64,000 nt of DNA from positions 1 through 64,000 of the forward strand of contig JAJYBB010000005.1 of the NCBI GenBank assembly GCA_021779195.1. Direction: 5' to 3'. The notes beneath the pieces were generated by a model that made no database searches, was not told where the DNA came from, and saw only the letters and a program-made list of their open reading frames with translations. Source of the DNA: Bacteroidota bacterium (GTDB taxonomy: Bacteria; Bacteroidota; Bacteroidia; Bacteroidales; Paludibacteraceae). A program made the position numbers and the translations under genes. This document shows positions 49,240 to 59,728 of this stretch, in pieces (the first letter of the stretch is position 1; each line of letters begins with the position of its first letter).

Positions 49240-52113
49240 ATGAGAACATTCATCCAAAAAAGAATTCATCAAATTCTTTTGTTAACATTCGTGGGGTTTT
49301 TAACGAACTGTCAAACGAATGAGTTAGATTTGTCCCACGGGATAAATACACAAATGACCATTGGTGGCGATTCGTTATCATTGCCTATCGGGAAAATTAA
49401 ACCCGTTCAACTTGGAAGTTTGGTTGATAGTTTAGGTGCTTCAATTTTAAATAAATCGACTTCCGGTACTTATTCAATCCGATTGAAGGACTCGCTCGAA
49501 GTTCAGTTAAATAGCATTAATCCGGTAACTGTTTCGTTGAATCCGATTTCAATTCCTGCTATTCAAACAAATGTAGCAAGTCTTAATTTTCCTACCATTA
49601 CCATTAATCCGATTGCATTAAATAGCACAGTAAATATTCCGGTCGCAAATACGAGTAGCATTAATATTCCTACAATTAATTCATCGACAACAGCGTCGTT
49701 CACATTTACTACTCCAAGTCCCGTGAAAGGATATAAAGTTACAAGTCCCACCTATGTTACTTTTGGTCCGTATGAATCGACGGCTTCTAATTCTGTAAAT
49801 CAAAATGTAAGCCTCACTTTTGATAATGTGTTACAAAAAATTAATACCATTTATTTTAAAAATAGCGTCGTTACGGTAACTTTTGACAAAACACAAATAA
49901 ATAATTTGGGTTTTGTTTCACAAAATGATACGCTGAAATCTTTCAGAATTGACTATCCATCAACTTTTAAGTTGTCGGGTAATACAGGTCAGGGAACCTC
50001 CATACAGGGAAGTTCATTTATCATTAAAGATGCCTTATTGCCAAGTAATATTAATACTTTCACTTTTACGATTCAAAGCCTTGACTTGTCCGGACAAACG
50101 CAAAACGGAAGTCTTAGTTATGCATCAAATATACCCTATTCTGTTGATTATAAATTTATCGGGAAGGCAGATCAAACCACAAGCATTACAGGTAAATCAG
50201 CCGGTGTTACCGTGAGTTTGTCAGCCGCTCCGCAACTGAGTGATTTGGATATGGTTACAAATCCGATTGTTTTGGCTTCGACAAATGGAAGTAATGGTAT
50301 CAATCAAACAATTAATAATTTGCCTATTCAGGTAAATACCATAAAATCATTGAATTTCCAGAGTGGAGCTGCATTACAATTGCAAATTGCAAACCCTGGT
50401 ATTGCTCCATTTTCATTTACAGCTGGTACCTGTACTGTTAATTTACCAACCATGATGGTATTTCAACCCTATCCAGGACTGAATACTTCGACCAACGTAT
50501 TGACAATACCCTATTCTGATTTATTTTCTTCAAAGACAATTGGCATTGCAGGGATGAATATTAATAAAACAGTCGTAAATCAATCGATTACGGTTAACGA
50601 TGCCTTGAGTTATACCCTTAGTGGATTAACTGTAGGAAGTGCCGCTACAAAGCTGAGTACTACCCAGTCGATGGGATCAAAAGCAATTAACATCAATGCT
50701 TCTCTTTCAGGGTTGACAGTTAAGGATGCATCTGTTACAACCAATCAGATTGCTATCAATATTCCGAACCAAAAGGCAAACATTGCCATCAATCAGTTGG
50801 TATCTACTGATGTTAAGAAGTTATATAGCATTGCGCTAAAAACGCCCACCACGATTACATTAAACATTGGGATTCAAAATCTACCTACTTCTATTGACTC
50901 GGTATTTTTCAATAATTATGCCATTAAACTTCCTGCAGCAATGAAATTTGCAAATGGAGATGTAAATAGTAGCAATGAAATAATTTTAAACAGAGGGTTT
51001 AAGGTAAGTTCAGGATTTACGAAAACAATAACCTTAGATTCATTGGATTTTGGAACAAATGGAATCAGTTTGCAGAACGGTTATTTTGTATTTAACGATA
51101 GCGTTACATTAAGCGGGGGAGCTTATATCAAAAGTACTACCTTAAGTTCAGCTGATTTAAGTACCGTAACAATTTCGCCAAAAATAACCATTGGTTCGCT
51201 GCCTGTTTCGGAAATTCAAGGACAGATTTCGCCAACAATTGATCCGATCAATCAGAGTGTGAAACTTAATTTGCCGAATGTGTTGAAGGATCCTGCTAAT
51301 AATCTGGATTTTGTGAATCCTGTTATAACGCTCGAATTTGGAAATACGATGGGTATTCCGCTGGATGTGGCATTACAATTAATTCCGAAAAGAAATGGAA
51401 CTGTTATTCCAAATGCCACAATATCAACCAATTTGACCATTGCTGCTGCAGCTTCTTTAGGCAATTATACGTGGAGTCAGTATTGGTTGGCTACAAACAC
51501 CACTGGTGTTACAACCGGATTTACCCCGATCGTGTTGACAAATTTGCCTAATTTATTGAGAACCATACCTGATGAAATTGATATCAGTGCAACAGCAACT
51601 GTTTCAGGAACACGACAAATTGTTGATTTATATTCTTTAAAAAATGCATTGAAAGTCAGATATTCAGTAAATGTTCCACTTGACTTTGGGCAAGATTTTA
51701 AAATTTTATATACAGATACGATAAAGAATTTGAAACAGTCATTGAATCAATATCTTAATGTTGCAAGTGAAATAGATCTGGTTGCAGTTGTAAGTAACGG
51801 TATTCCATTAGATTTGAATTTAACGATGGTTCCTTTAGATGTGAATAATAATGTAGTATCAGGCATAACCATGAATTCAAATCAAACCATTCATTCATGC
51901 GATATAAATGGTAATCCGCAGATTAGTACGATATTGTTAGGAATCAAGGAAACTCAGACAGGAGCCTTAGCAAATTTGAATGCCATTAAGTTTACAATTC
52001 AGGCAAGTAAAAATGCCACGGTTGCCGGTATTCCGCTTAAATCTGATCAGACTGTTGCGTTGGAATTGAGAGTAAAAGTTCCGCATGGAATAACACTTAA
52101 TCCTTCTAAATGA
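49240..52113 (+). CDS. Giant beta-rich lipoprotein
   Basis: 957 residues. The signal peptide and lipobox (GFLTNCQ, Cys24) mark it as a lipoprotein. The rest is low in charge and rich in Ser/Thr/Asn/Ile, with repeating beta-sandwich-like blocks; phrases such as SLDFGTNGISLQNGYF, LDFVNPVITLEFGNTMGIPL and VNGIPLDLNLTMVPLD recur with variation. No catalytic motif is visible. It is followed 67 bases later by the OmpA-type protein, suggesting a surface pair. The family is not recognised; similar low-complexity giants in Bacteroidota are cell-surface proteins. Charge and codon use are unlike the mobile element. Confidence 0.75.
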   Translation: MRTFIQKRIHQILLLTFVGFLTNCQTNELDLSHGINTQMTIGGDSLSLPIGKIKPVQLGSLVDSLGASILNKSTSGTYSIRLKDSLEVQLNSINPVTVSLNPISIPAIQTNVASLNFPTITINPIALNSTVNIPVANTSSINIPTINSSTTASFTFTTPSPVKGYKVTSPTYVTFGPYESTASNSVNQNVSLTFDNVLQKINTIYFKNSVVTVTFDKTQINNLGFVSQNDTLKSFRIDYPSTFKLSGNTGQGTSIQGSSFIIKDALLPSNINTFTFTIQSLDLSGQTQNGSLSYASNIPYSVDYKFIGKADQTTSITGKSAGVTVSLSAAPQLSDLDMVTNPIVLASTNGSNGINQTINNLPIQVNTIKSLNFQSGAALQLQIANPGIAPFSFTAGTCTVNLPTMMVFQPYPGLNTSTNVLTIPYSDLFSSKTIGIAGMNINKTVVNQSITVNDALSYTLSGLTVGSAATKLSTTQSMGSKAININASLSGLTVKDASVTTNQIAINIPNQKANIAINQLVSTDVKKLYSIALKTPTTITLNIGIQNLPTSIDSVFFNNYAIKLPAAMKFANGDVNSSNEIILNRGFKVSSGFTKTITLDSLDFGTNGISLQNGYFVFNDSVTLSGGAYIKSTTLSSADLSTVTISPKITIGSLPVSEIQGQISPTIDPINQSVKLNLPNVLKDPANNLDFVNPVITLEFGNTMGIPLDVALQLIPKRNGTVIPNATISTNLTIAAAASLGNYTWSQYWLATNTTGVTTGFTPIVLTNLPNLLRTIPDEIDISATATVSGTRQIVDLYSLKNALKVRYSVNVPLDFGQDFKILYTDTIKNLKQSLNQYLNVASEIDLVAVVSNGIPLDLNLTMVPLDVNNNVVSGITMNSNQTIHSCDINGNPQISTILLGIKETQTGALANLNAIKFTIQASKNATVAGIPLKSDQTVALELRVKVPHGITLNPSK

Positions 52114-52180
52114 AGTAAACGCAGGTATAACAGCGTTTTAAATCAATAATCAGATAAACTAATTTTAAACATTATCATAT

Positions 52181-54697
52181 ATGAAAAAATTAATATTTTC
52201 GATTACAATATTATTGGTATCGATAGTCAATATTTATTCACAAGATTATGTTCATTCGCTCTATTTTTTGAATGGATGGAGTCAACGTCATACTTTAAAT
52301 GCAGCTTTTGCACCACAATACAGTTATTTTTCTTTGCCTATATTGGGCGGAGTTGAAGTGAGTGTAAACGCTAACGTAGGATTATCTACATTTTTGTATC
52401 CTTCGATAGATCCGACGAATCTTAAACCCATGCTTTTTATGAATAAAAACGTGGATGCAAGTTTGTTTTTGAATAAATTGGATCCTTTCACCTATATAAA
52501 TGAAGGTCTTAACCTTAATTTATTGTCATTAGGATTTTATACAAAGCAGAATAGCTTTTGGTCGTTCGACATTTATTTGAAAGAAAAATTAAATGTGAAT
52601 ATACCAAAAGATTTATTCAAACTCATGAAATCGGGTATGACAAGTTCAACCAATTATTTTGATTTGAAAAATTTGGGGATCAATCAGACCAATTATTTAC
52701 AGGCATCATTAGGCTATTCTCGAGATATCTTATCGAACCTTCGGGTTGGGTTGAATGCAAAATTGCTGGTGGGTATATCGTCTGAACGAATGAAATACAC
52801 TCAATTTGATGTAAATTTGAATCAAACTGCTTTTAGTGTGAATTCGGCAGGGCAACTTGATGTTATTTCTAATATGGTTTCGTTTAATAAGGATGCAAAT
52901 AATTATTATGATTTGGCAAATCCTGTTTTTCATGCATCTTCAATTAAACCTTCCGGTTACGGATTTGCAGGCGATATTGGAGTAACGTACAAACCGATTC
53001 AGAAACTTACATTGGCTGCCGGTATCAATGATTTGGGATTTATAAGTTGGAATGCTGCTTCGATTAAACATGGAGTGGCTGAAAGCAATTTTTCATTTGC
53101 CGGATTCAATAATTTAACAGTTAGTGATAGCATAACGGCTCAACTTAATCAGCTTCAAACGGATGCTTCAAATCTGATTAAGTTTAAAGAATCGGCGTTG
53201 AGTAAAAATATCATTGATAATTTGCCATATAAAATTAATGTATCAGCTGAATATAGCATTTTTGGAAACGAAAAACATGATATTCTTGTAGGGTTATTGT
53301 ATCAAAATATCAATCAACCGAATATGAATATCAATGATTTAGTTGGTGCATTGACTTTTAAGCCTTTTTCATGGTTGTCATTATCCGGAACTTACGAAGT
53401 AACTAATCGAAATTTTAATCGATATGGAGCAGCCATTAATATTTCGCCAAGCTGGATCAATTTATTCATTGCTTCCGATTATATCGTGCCCAAATTGAAT
53501 CCGCAATATATACCGCTTGAAAATGCACAATTTAATATTGCATTTGGAGGAAGCATCAGTTTGGGTAAGGGACGGGATTCCGATAAAGATGGTGTCATCG
53601 ATCGAAAAGATAAATGCCCTGATACTCCACTTGGTGTAAAAGTTGATAAACATGGATGTCCCATTGATAGTGATGGCGATGGTGTTCCCGATTATTTGGA
53701 TAAATGTCCGAATACACCGCATGGTGTAAAAGTTGATGCACAGGGATGTCCGTTGGATGCTGATGGCGATGGCGTACCCGATTATTTAGACCAATGTCCG
53801 AATACTCCAAAAGCTGCTATTGGATTTGTCGATGCACATGGTTGTCCGCTTGATACCGATAAAGATGGTGTTCCCGATTATTTGGATAAATGTCCAGATA
53901 CACCTCAAGGGGTTGCCGTCGATTCGGTAGGATGCCCACTTGATACTGATGGTGATGGTGTTCCCGATTATTTGGATAAATGCCCCGATACGCCAAAAGC
54001 TGCAAAAGGTATGGTCGATAAAAACGGCTGCTTGTTGGATTCAGATGGCGATGGCGTTCCCGATTATCTCGACTTGTGCAATAATACACCGGCTGAAGCA
54101 CGCGCTTATGTAGATAAAAACGGCTGTTTAAAAGATACAGATGGTGATGGCGTACCCGATTATTTGGATAAATGTCCCGATACTCCGATTGAAGCCCGTG
54201 GAAAGGTAGACGAACACGGATGTCCGCGTGATACAGATGGTGATGGTATACCTGATTATTTGGATAATTGCCCTACTATTCCGGGTGTAGCTTCCAATCA
54301 TGGTTGTCCTGAAATTAAAAAAGAAGTTCGGACCTTGTTCCAACGTGCTTTGCAAGGAATTCAATTTGAAACAGGTCGATCAACGATCTTGAAAAAATCT
54401 GATATTATTTTGAATCAAATTGCTAAATCGTTGATAAACAATCCGACTTATTTGATCGAAGTTCAGGGACATACTGATAACGTTGGAAAGTCTGAAGCAA
54501 ATATGAAATTATCAGAAGCTAGAGCGAATGCCGTTCGTCAATACTTAATTGCAAAAGGTGTTGAAGAAAAGAGAATTACAGCCAAAGGGTATGGCGACAC
54601 ACGTCCGATTGCAAGTAATAAGACAGTCAGTGGCAGAGCTAAAAACCGTAGGGTAGAATTCCTGGTAACTTTTGAGGAGGTCAGTGTTCAAAAATAA
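52181..54697 (+). CDS. TSP3-repeat OmpA family outer-membrane protein
   Basis: 838 residues in three parts. After a signal peptide (ending NIYSQD), residues about 20-455 form an outer-membrane barrel of the DUF5723 type (NGWSQRHTLNAAFAP, VGLNAKLLVGISSERMKYTQ). Residues about 466-705 are eight thrombospondin type-3 calcium-binding repeats (DxDGDGVPDYLDxCPxTP). Residues about 725-835 are an OmpA domain that binds peptidoglycan (VQGHTDNVG, LSEARANAVRQYL, KGYGDTRPIA, GRAKNRRVEF). The protein ties outer membrane to cell wall, with a Ca-stiffened rod between. The DNA of the repeats is also repetitive (53578-54290). Confidence 0.93.
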   Translation: MKKLIFSITILLVSIVNIYSQDYVHSLYFLNGWSQRHTLNAAFAPQYSYFSLPILGGVEVSVNANVGLSTFLYPSIDPTNLKPMLFMNKNVDASLFLNKLDPFTYINEGLNLNLLSLGFYTKQNSFWSFDIYLKEKLNVNIPKDLFKLMKSGMTSSTNYFDLKNLGINQTNYLQASLGYSRDILSNLRVGLNAKLLVGISSERMKYTQFDVNLNQTAFSVNSAGQLDVISNMVSFNKDANNYYDLANPVFHASSIKPSGYGFAGDIGVTYKPIQKLTLAAGINDLGFISWNAASIKHGVAESNFSFAGFNNLTVSDSITAQLNQLQTDASNLIKFKESALSKNIIDNLPYKINVSAEYSIFGNEKHDILVGLLYQNINQPNMNINDLVGALTFKPFSWLSLSGTYEVTNRNFNRYGAAINISPSWINLFIASDYIVPKLNPQYIPLENAQFNIAFGGSISLGKGRDSDKDGVIDRKDKCPDTPLGVKVDKHGCPIDSDGDGVPDYLDKCPNTPHGVKVDAQGCPLDADGDGVPDYLDQCPNTPKAAIGFVDAHGCPLDTDKDGVPDYLDKCPDTPQGVAVDSVGCPLDTDGDGVPDYLDKCPDTPKAAKGMVDKNGCLLDSDGDGVPDYLDLCNNTPAEARAYVDKNGCLKDTDGDGVPDYLDKCPDTPIEARGKVDEHGCPRDTDGDGIPDYLDNCPTIPGVASNHGCPEIKKEVRTLFQRALQGIQFETGRSTILKKSDIILNQIAKSLINNPTYLIEVQGHTDNVGKSEANMKLSEARANAVRQYLIAKGVEEKRITAKGYGDTRPIASNKTVSGRAKNRRVEFLVTFEEVSVQK
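53578..54290 (+). repeat. In-gene repeats coding TSP3 units
   Basis: Eight units of 84-96 bases, each carrying GATGGTGTTCCCGATTATTT or a close variant, in frame. The close similarity suggests recent expansion by slippage or recombination. Confidence 0.85.
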
Positions 54698-54718
54698 ATG
54701 AACCAAATTATTGATAAC

Positions 54719-54753
54719 AAAAAAAGGAGTTGATTATTCAATTCCTTTTTTTT
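54719..54753 (+). terminator. Terminator after the OmpA-type gene
   Basis: AAAAAGGAGTTGA / TCAATTCCTTTTT stem with one mismatch and a short TTAT loop, then a T run. Confidence 0.75.
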
Positions 54754-54810
54754 GTCGATCGTCAAACTATTCATTTGACAATCAATAATTAGCCTATTTG
54801 AAAAAGTTGC

Positions 54811-55179
54811 TCACACTGATTTTATCATTTTATATCCTTTTCCGTGAAAGTTAATCAAATTGATATGTTTATCCTTGCTTAATAATTTTCGCAATTTGCA
54901 AATATAAACATCCATACTTCTTGAGTTTAAATAATTATCTTCTTTCCAAATCGATTCTAAAATGAATCTTCTATCAAGAAAATTATTAAAATTAGCGGCA
55001 AAAAGGCATAATAAATAGGCTTCTTTGCGTGTGAGTTTAATGGAATCGGTTTTAAAATTCAATTTGCGATTTTCAGTGTCGAATTTGTACGCTCCAATTT
55101 GATATTCAGATACCGACATGATTTTTTTTAATTCGTCGTTCAACTCTTTTAATGCGACTTTCTCGTTTTCTATTTTCAT
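54811..55179 (-). CDS. Orphan OmpR/PhoB-type DNA-binding domain (no receiver)
   Basis: 122 residues. A short coiled start (ALKELNDELKKI) is followed by a complete OmpR-type winged helix: FDTENRKLNF, KLTRKEAYLLCLFAANFNNF, RSMDVYICKLRKLLSKD (recognition helix) and the wing INFHGKGYKMI. It closely resembles the DNA-binding half of RprY-like response regulators, but the receiver domain is absent and no decayed remnant is visible upstream. It is either a stand-alone regulator or the surviving half of a broken gene. The start ATG at 55179 is plausible. It points toward the OmpA-type gene on the opposite strand. Confidence 0.78.
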   Translation of the reverse strand: MKIENEKVALKELNDELKKIMSVSEYQIGAYKFDTENRKLNFKTDSIKLTRKEAYLLCLFAANFNNFLDRRFILESIWKEDNYLNSRSMDVYICKLRKLLSKDKHINLINFHGKGYKMIKSV

Positions 55180-55840
55180 AACTTGATTTGTATGTTAATT
55201 GTTATTGTAGTGATAGATAAGCTTCGTTGTAAGGTATTATATTCCATTAAAATGATTCCGAATCAGAATTTTAAAAATTATCGAATGAGTTCATTTTCAA
55301 ATGAACAGAGTAGTATTATCATACGTAGAAAGACATGTTTCTACTGTCTCACAAATTTTTGGCAAACTTAGGAAACAATCTTAATATTTCAAAATTTTTC
55401 ATACGTTATCCGACTAGATTTAACTTTTACTATTTAATAATGATAATAATTAAGAGGATGCGGTTGAGAGCCTGATTATAAAAGTGATACTATTCTATTT
55501 GTGAATTTTAATTTTCAATTTTATTTAGTAGAATGCGGTATTTTGAACAATTTATAAAAATGAATACCAAAGCGATAATCAAATTAAATTTTCAAGTATA
55601 AATTCGTTCGAATTCTTATTAACAAGGTTATTTTTTTTAAAAAAGCGTCGGTTTATTGCACGAATACCTTACTTTTGTGCAATCATACATCGATATGAAT
55701 CGGATTGAATGGAATTGATTCAGTTCTGAAGTAAGAAAAGAAATGTAGACTTGAATTGGAAATACTCGTAATTTTCAACTCTCAAGAAAGTTTCATTTTG
55801 AAATAAGCCAGCAGTAGTATCTATTGATAATTTTTACAGA
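55180..55840. other. AT-rich intergenic region, no gene seen
   Basis: 661 bases with no coding signal. A -7 box TACTTTTG at 55670-55677 points at the carboxylase operon; no -33 match is found at the normal distance. Confidence 0.5.
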
Positions 55841-57376
55841 ATGAATAAAAATGAAGTATTTGAACAACGCCTGAAAGCACTTCAGGAATTGGAAGATAAT
55901 GCGGCACATCGCCAACATTTGAAAGGAAAACTCACTGCACGTGAGCGAATTAATGTGCTTTTCGATGAAGGGACATTTTTTGAGTTCGATGCTTTTGTTG
56001 CGCCATCACAAACGCCATTAAGCAGTAAGCAATCGAATTTTGGTGATGGAGTTGTAGTTGGTCGCGGGTTGGTTCAAGGACGAAGCGTATTTGCTTATGC
56101 TCAGGATTTCACGGTTCTTGGTGGTTCGTTGGGTTATGCGCATGGGATGAAAATTGCTAAAGTGCAGGAAATGGCATTGAAATTAGGTGCCCCCATTGTC
56201 GGTCTTATGGATTCGGGAGGTGCCCGTATTCAGGAAGGCGTGAAAAGCTTGTCGGCTTATGCTTCAATTTTTCGAAATAATGTCCGCTCCTCAGGTATTA
56301 TACCTCAAATTAGCGCTATTCTCGGACCGGCTGCAGGAGGCGCTGTATATTCTCCGGCATTAACTGATTTTGTTTTCATGACCAATCAAACTTCTTATAT
56401 GTTTGTGACGGGACCCGATGTAGTTAAAGAGGTTTTGAATGAGGACATCGATATGGAAGGGTTGGGAGGTGGCATAGTTCACGCCAATAAAAGTGGGGTA
56501 GCTCATTTTGTTTCTGATGATGAAGAGCATACTATTATGTTTATTCGTAAGTTATTATCGTATATTCCTTCCAATAATTATGAACCGCTACCGGTTTCAA
56601 ATCTTGTTAATTCCTATAAAACACGGCAGGAGTACTTAAATAAAATCATTCCGGATGATCCGAATCGTCCGTACGACATGAAAGAAATTATCAACATTAT
56701 AGTAGATAAGGATTCTTTTTTTGAAGTTCACGAAAAATTTGCACAAAATATTCTTGTAGGTTTTGCCCGTTTGAATGGAAAAACCATTGGCATAGTTGCC
56801 AATCAGCCTAAAGTGATGGCCGGAACCCTCGACATCAACGCAAGTGTTAAAGGTGCCCGATTCGTCCGTTATTGCGATGCATTTAATATTCCGTTATTGA
56901 TTTTGGAAGATGTTCCCGGATTTTTACCCGGTATCGAGCAGGAACATAACGGTATTATTAGAAATGGAGCTAAATTATTGTACGCTTTCTGTGAAGCAAC
57001 AGTGCCTAAAATCACCATTATTACCCGAAAAGCATACGGTGGTGCATACATTGTTATGAGCAGTAAAAATACCGGAGGTGATTTTAACTTTGCGTGGCCT
57101 ACAGCCGAAATAGCCGTGATGGGACCTGCAGGTGCCATTAAAATCGTGAATAAACATGAGCTTGCCAACGCCGAGAATAAAGCAGAAGTTGAGAAAATCT
57201 TAACTGAAAAATATAAAAACGATGTGGCAAATCCCTATAAAGCCGAAGAAATCGGACTTATTGACGAAGTAATCATACCTTCAAAAACACGGGAGATATT
57301 GATTACATCTTTCGATATTTTATCCAATAAACAATATTATAAACCGGCTCGGAAACATGGTAGTATTCCACTATAA
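55841..57376 (+). CDS. Acyl-CoA carboxylase carboxyltransferase (beta) subunit
   Basis: 511 residues with the two crotonase-like halves of biotin-dependent carboxyltransferases. Motifs: LTARERINVLFDEGTF at the start, MDSGGARIQEG near residue 122 and GPAAGGAVYSPALTDF near 160 in the N half; MAGTLDINASVKGARFVRYC, EDVPGFLPG, KAYGGAYIVM and GPAGAIKIV in the C half. It transfers CO2 from biotin to an acyl-CoA, most likely propionyl-CoA, yielding (S)-methylmalonyl-CoA, or runs the reverse. It is first of three genes (with 57557 and 59136) that supply a whole enzyme. Confidence 0.94.
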   Translation: MNKNEVFEQRLKALQELEDNAAHRQHLKGKLTARERINVLFDEGTFFEFDAFVAPSQTPLSSKQSNFGDGVVVGRGLVQGRSVFAYAQDFTVLGGSLGYAHGMKIAKVQEMALKLGAPIVGLMDSGGARIQEGVKSLSAYASIFRNNVRSSGIIPQISAILGPAAGGAVYSPALTDFVFMTNQTSYMFVTGPDVVKEVLNEDIDMEGLGGGIVHANKSGVAHFVSDDEEHTIMFIRKLLSYIPSNNYEPLPVSNLVNSYKTRQEYLNKIIPDDPNRPYDMKEIINIIVDKDSFFEVHEKFAQNILVGFARLNGKTIGIVANQPKVMAGTLDINASVKGARFVRYCDAFNIPLLILEDVPGFLPGIEQEHNGIIRNGAKLLYAFCEATVPKITIITRKAYGGAYIVMSSKNTGGDFNFAWPTAEIAVMGPAGAIKIVNKHELANAENKAEVEKILTEKYKNDVANPYKAEEIGLIDEVIIPSKTREILITSFDILSNKQYYKPARKHGSIPL

Positions 57377-57556
57377 TGGAGGTTTCACTTGCTTGATTTG
57401 TTGAAATTTATTTTAGATATTGTACTGATAATCAAATCAATGTAAATTTTACAAATACCTGATAACAGTATCAGTTCATGCCAATAAATTTTTCGGTGTT
57501 TATTTTCGATGACACTAATTTCAGACTGAATTCAATCATATTCAATTGATATAAAT

Positions 57557-59053
57557 ATGAAGAAAAGAATTTTAATTGCAAACCGCGGTGAAATAGCCAT
57601 TCGTATCATACGTTCCGCACATAAATTGGGATTGTTGGCGGTTGTTTTTCAAAGCGATAAAGAACCGGATGCGTTGTATCTGAAATATGCAGATGAAATA
57701 ATTCCTGCGCATGATTTGTTGCTCGATAAACCGATATTCCTTGATATGGAACGTATTCTTTCGCTGGCTGTCGAACATCAAATTGATATGATTCATCCCG
57801 GATATGGATTTTTATCTGAAAATCCTGATTTTGCAGCATTATGTGAGGCTCATCAAATCAATTTTATTGGTCCTTCGCCTCAATTAATACGTGATATGGG
57901 TTTAAAAACAGTTGCAAAGAGCATGGCTATTAAAACCGGACTTCCACTCGTGCCCGGAAGTGATGGACCGGTTCCTGATGCTGCCACTGCCAAGGTTTTT
58001 GCCGATAAAATTGGGTATCCTGTGATTTTGAAAGCTTCGGCTGGAGGTGGCGGAAGAGGCATGCGTATCGTGGAAAAACCCGAAACGATTGAACGTAATT
58101 TTAAATCAGCGTCGGATGAAGCCTTAGCTGCCTTTGGAAATGGAGATATGTTTGTTGAAAAATATCTTCAAAATCCTAAACATCTTGAATTCCAAATTCT
58201 TGGCGATAAATATGGAAATGTAATCCACCTCGGCGAACGGGAATGTTCGTTGCAGCGGAAACATCAGAAAATCCTCGAAGAAGCTCCTTCGGCAAGCGTT
58301 ACGCCCGAAATGCGCCAGCAAATGGGGGAGATGGCTGTTCGTTTTGCCAAGTCGATCGGATATTATTCTGCCGGAACCATTGAGTATATCATGGATGAAG
58401 ATGGTTCTTATTTTTTCATGGAAATGAATACCCGAATTCAAGTTGAACATCCTGTTACGGAAATTATTACAGGTGTTGATCTGGTGGATTGGCAGATAAG
58501 GGTGGCATTAAATGAGAAATTGACATTAAAACAGGAAGATATTAAAATTAATGGTTGGGCGATTGAATGTAGAGTCAACACTGAAGATCCTCAAAATAGA
58601 TTTAGTCCACAAACCGGTTTTATCGATAAAATTCATTTCCCTGTCGGTGATAATATCCGTATCGAAACAGGGGTTCAAAGCGGTTCGATTGTTACCCCAT
58701 ATTTCGATTCAATGATTGCCAAAATTATCGTTCATGGCGATAACCGCAGTGATGTCATTGAAAAAACGTTGAAGGCGCTTTATGAGTTTAGTTTAATTGG
58801 ATTAAAAACGACTGTTCCTTTTTGTAGAACTGTTTTACAACATCCCGACTTTGTGAATGCAACCTACACAACTCGTTGGGTTGGGCATGTGTATAAACCT
58901 GAAATGCTCGAAAACGAAGAAGATGAATTGATTGCTGCTTTGACGGCTACTATAATGTATGCTTCAGAATATCTGCAACTTTCGTCAGATGTGCCCACCT
59001 ATAAAAACGATACATTGAATGTTTGGGTTTTAAATAAGCGGCTTAATTACTGA
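57557..59053 (+). CDS. accC: Biotin carboxylase subunit
   Basis: 498 residues of the ATP-grasp biotin carboxylase: KRILIANRGEIAIRI at the start, HPGYGFLSENPDFA near 78, the ATP loop KASAGGGGRGMR near 156-167, ERECSLQRKHQK near 228, and the catalytic EMNTRIQVEHPVTE near 287. It carboxylates biotin on the BCCP encoded next, using ATP and bicarbonate. It lies 180 bases after the carboxyltransferase gene with no terminator between. The last 45 residues replace the usual C-terminus with a helix. Confidence 0.94.
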   Translation: MKKRILIANRGEIAIRIIRSAHKLGLLAVVFQSDKEPDALYLKYADEIIPAHDLLLDKPIFLDMERILSLAVEHQIDMIHPGYGFLSENPDFAALCEAHQINFIGPSPQLIRDMGLKTVAKSMAIKTGLPLVPGSDGPVPDAATAKVFADKIGYPVILKASAGGGGRGMRIVEKPETIERNFKSASDEALAAFGNGDMFVEKYLQNPKHLEFQILGDKYGNVIHLGERECSLQRKHQKILEEAPSASVTPEMRQQMGEMAVRFAKSIGYYSAGTIEYIMDEDGSYFFMEMNTRIQVEHPVTEIITGVDLVDWQIRVALNEKLTLKQEDIKINGWAIECRVNTEDPQNRFSPQTGFIDKIHFPVGDNIRIETGVQSGSIVTPYFDSMIAKIIVHGDNRSDVIEKTLKALYEFSLIGLKTTVPFCRTVLQHPDFVNATYTTRWVGHVYKPEMLENEEDELIAALTATIMYASEYLQLSSDVPTYKNDTLNVWVLNKRLNY

Positions 59054-59135
59054 TATTAATATTACCTAAAAGACAATTCAGTATTTTAAAAAAAATATCC
59101 GGATAAATTGTAATTGAATAAATTGAGAATTAAAA

Positions 59136-59684
59136 ATGGGAACTTCATATATTTATAAGCGAGATGCTTCGCGGTTGTTTATTGCCCTGCGCGAAAATGG
59201 TAAACGATATAAAATTTACATTCCGAAAGACTCTAAACCGGTAATTAACGGTATAGAAAAAGATATTGACTTTATTGAGCAAGAAGATTTTCATTATTCA
59301 TTTGATTGGCATGGAAAACGTTTTCATTGCGAGTTGGTTTCACGTGATCAGAATAAAGCCATTATCAAGGTGAATGGAGTTGAATATAGATTTAGCATTG
59401 AGTCTATTTTCTCCTATATTCGTCGGGGAATGATTAATAATCTTGAAAAACAATTGAACGATAATAATATAATTGCTCCAATGCCCGGAAAAATTGTTGA
59501 TATATTTCTTTCCGAAGGTGATTTGGTAAATGAAGGTGAACCTATTTTAATTTTGGAAGCCATGAAAATGCAAAATGAAATTACGGCTACCTGCAACGGC
59601 GTGATTCGAAAAATCAGGGTTCAATCCGGGCAATCGGTTATGAAAGATGAATTATTGGTTGATATTAATTCAATTGATGTATAA
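59136..59684 (+). CDS. Biotin carboxyl carrier protein
   Basis: 182 residues. The C-terminal 70 form a biotinyl domain with the biotinylated lysine in EAMKMQNEI (near residue 146), and IAPMPGKIVDIFLSEGD opens the domain. The first 100 residues are a separate beta-rich domain (RLFIALRENGKRYKIYIPK), as in carriers of acyl-CoA carboxylases. It completes the operon with the carboxylase and carboxyltransferase. It ends at the bidirectional terminator 59729-59768. Confidence 0.92.
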   Translation: MGTSYIYKRDASRLFIALRENGKRYKIYIPKDSKPVINGIEKDIDFIEQEDFHYSFDWHGKRFHCELVSRDQNKAIIKVNGVEYRFSIESIFSYIRRGMINNLEKQLNDNNIIAPMPGKIVDIFLSEGDLVNEGEPILILEAMKMQNEITATCNGVIRKIRVQSGQSVMKDELLVDINSIDV

Positions 59685-59728
59685 TTTATTAATATTCAAG
59701 TTGGTAGATGCGTATTCATTTAAATATC

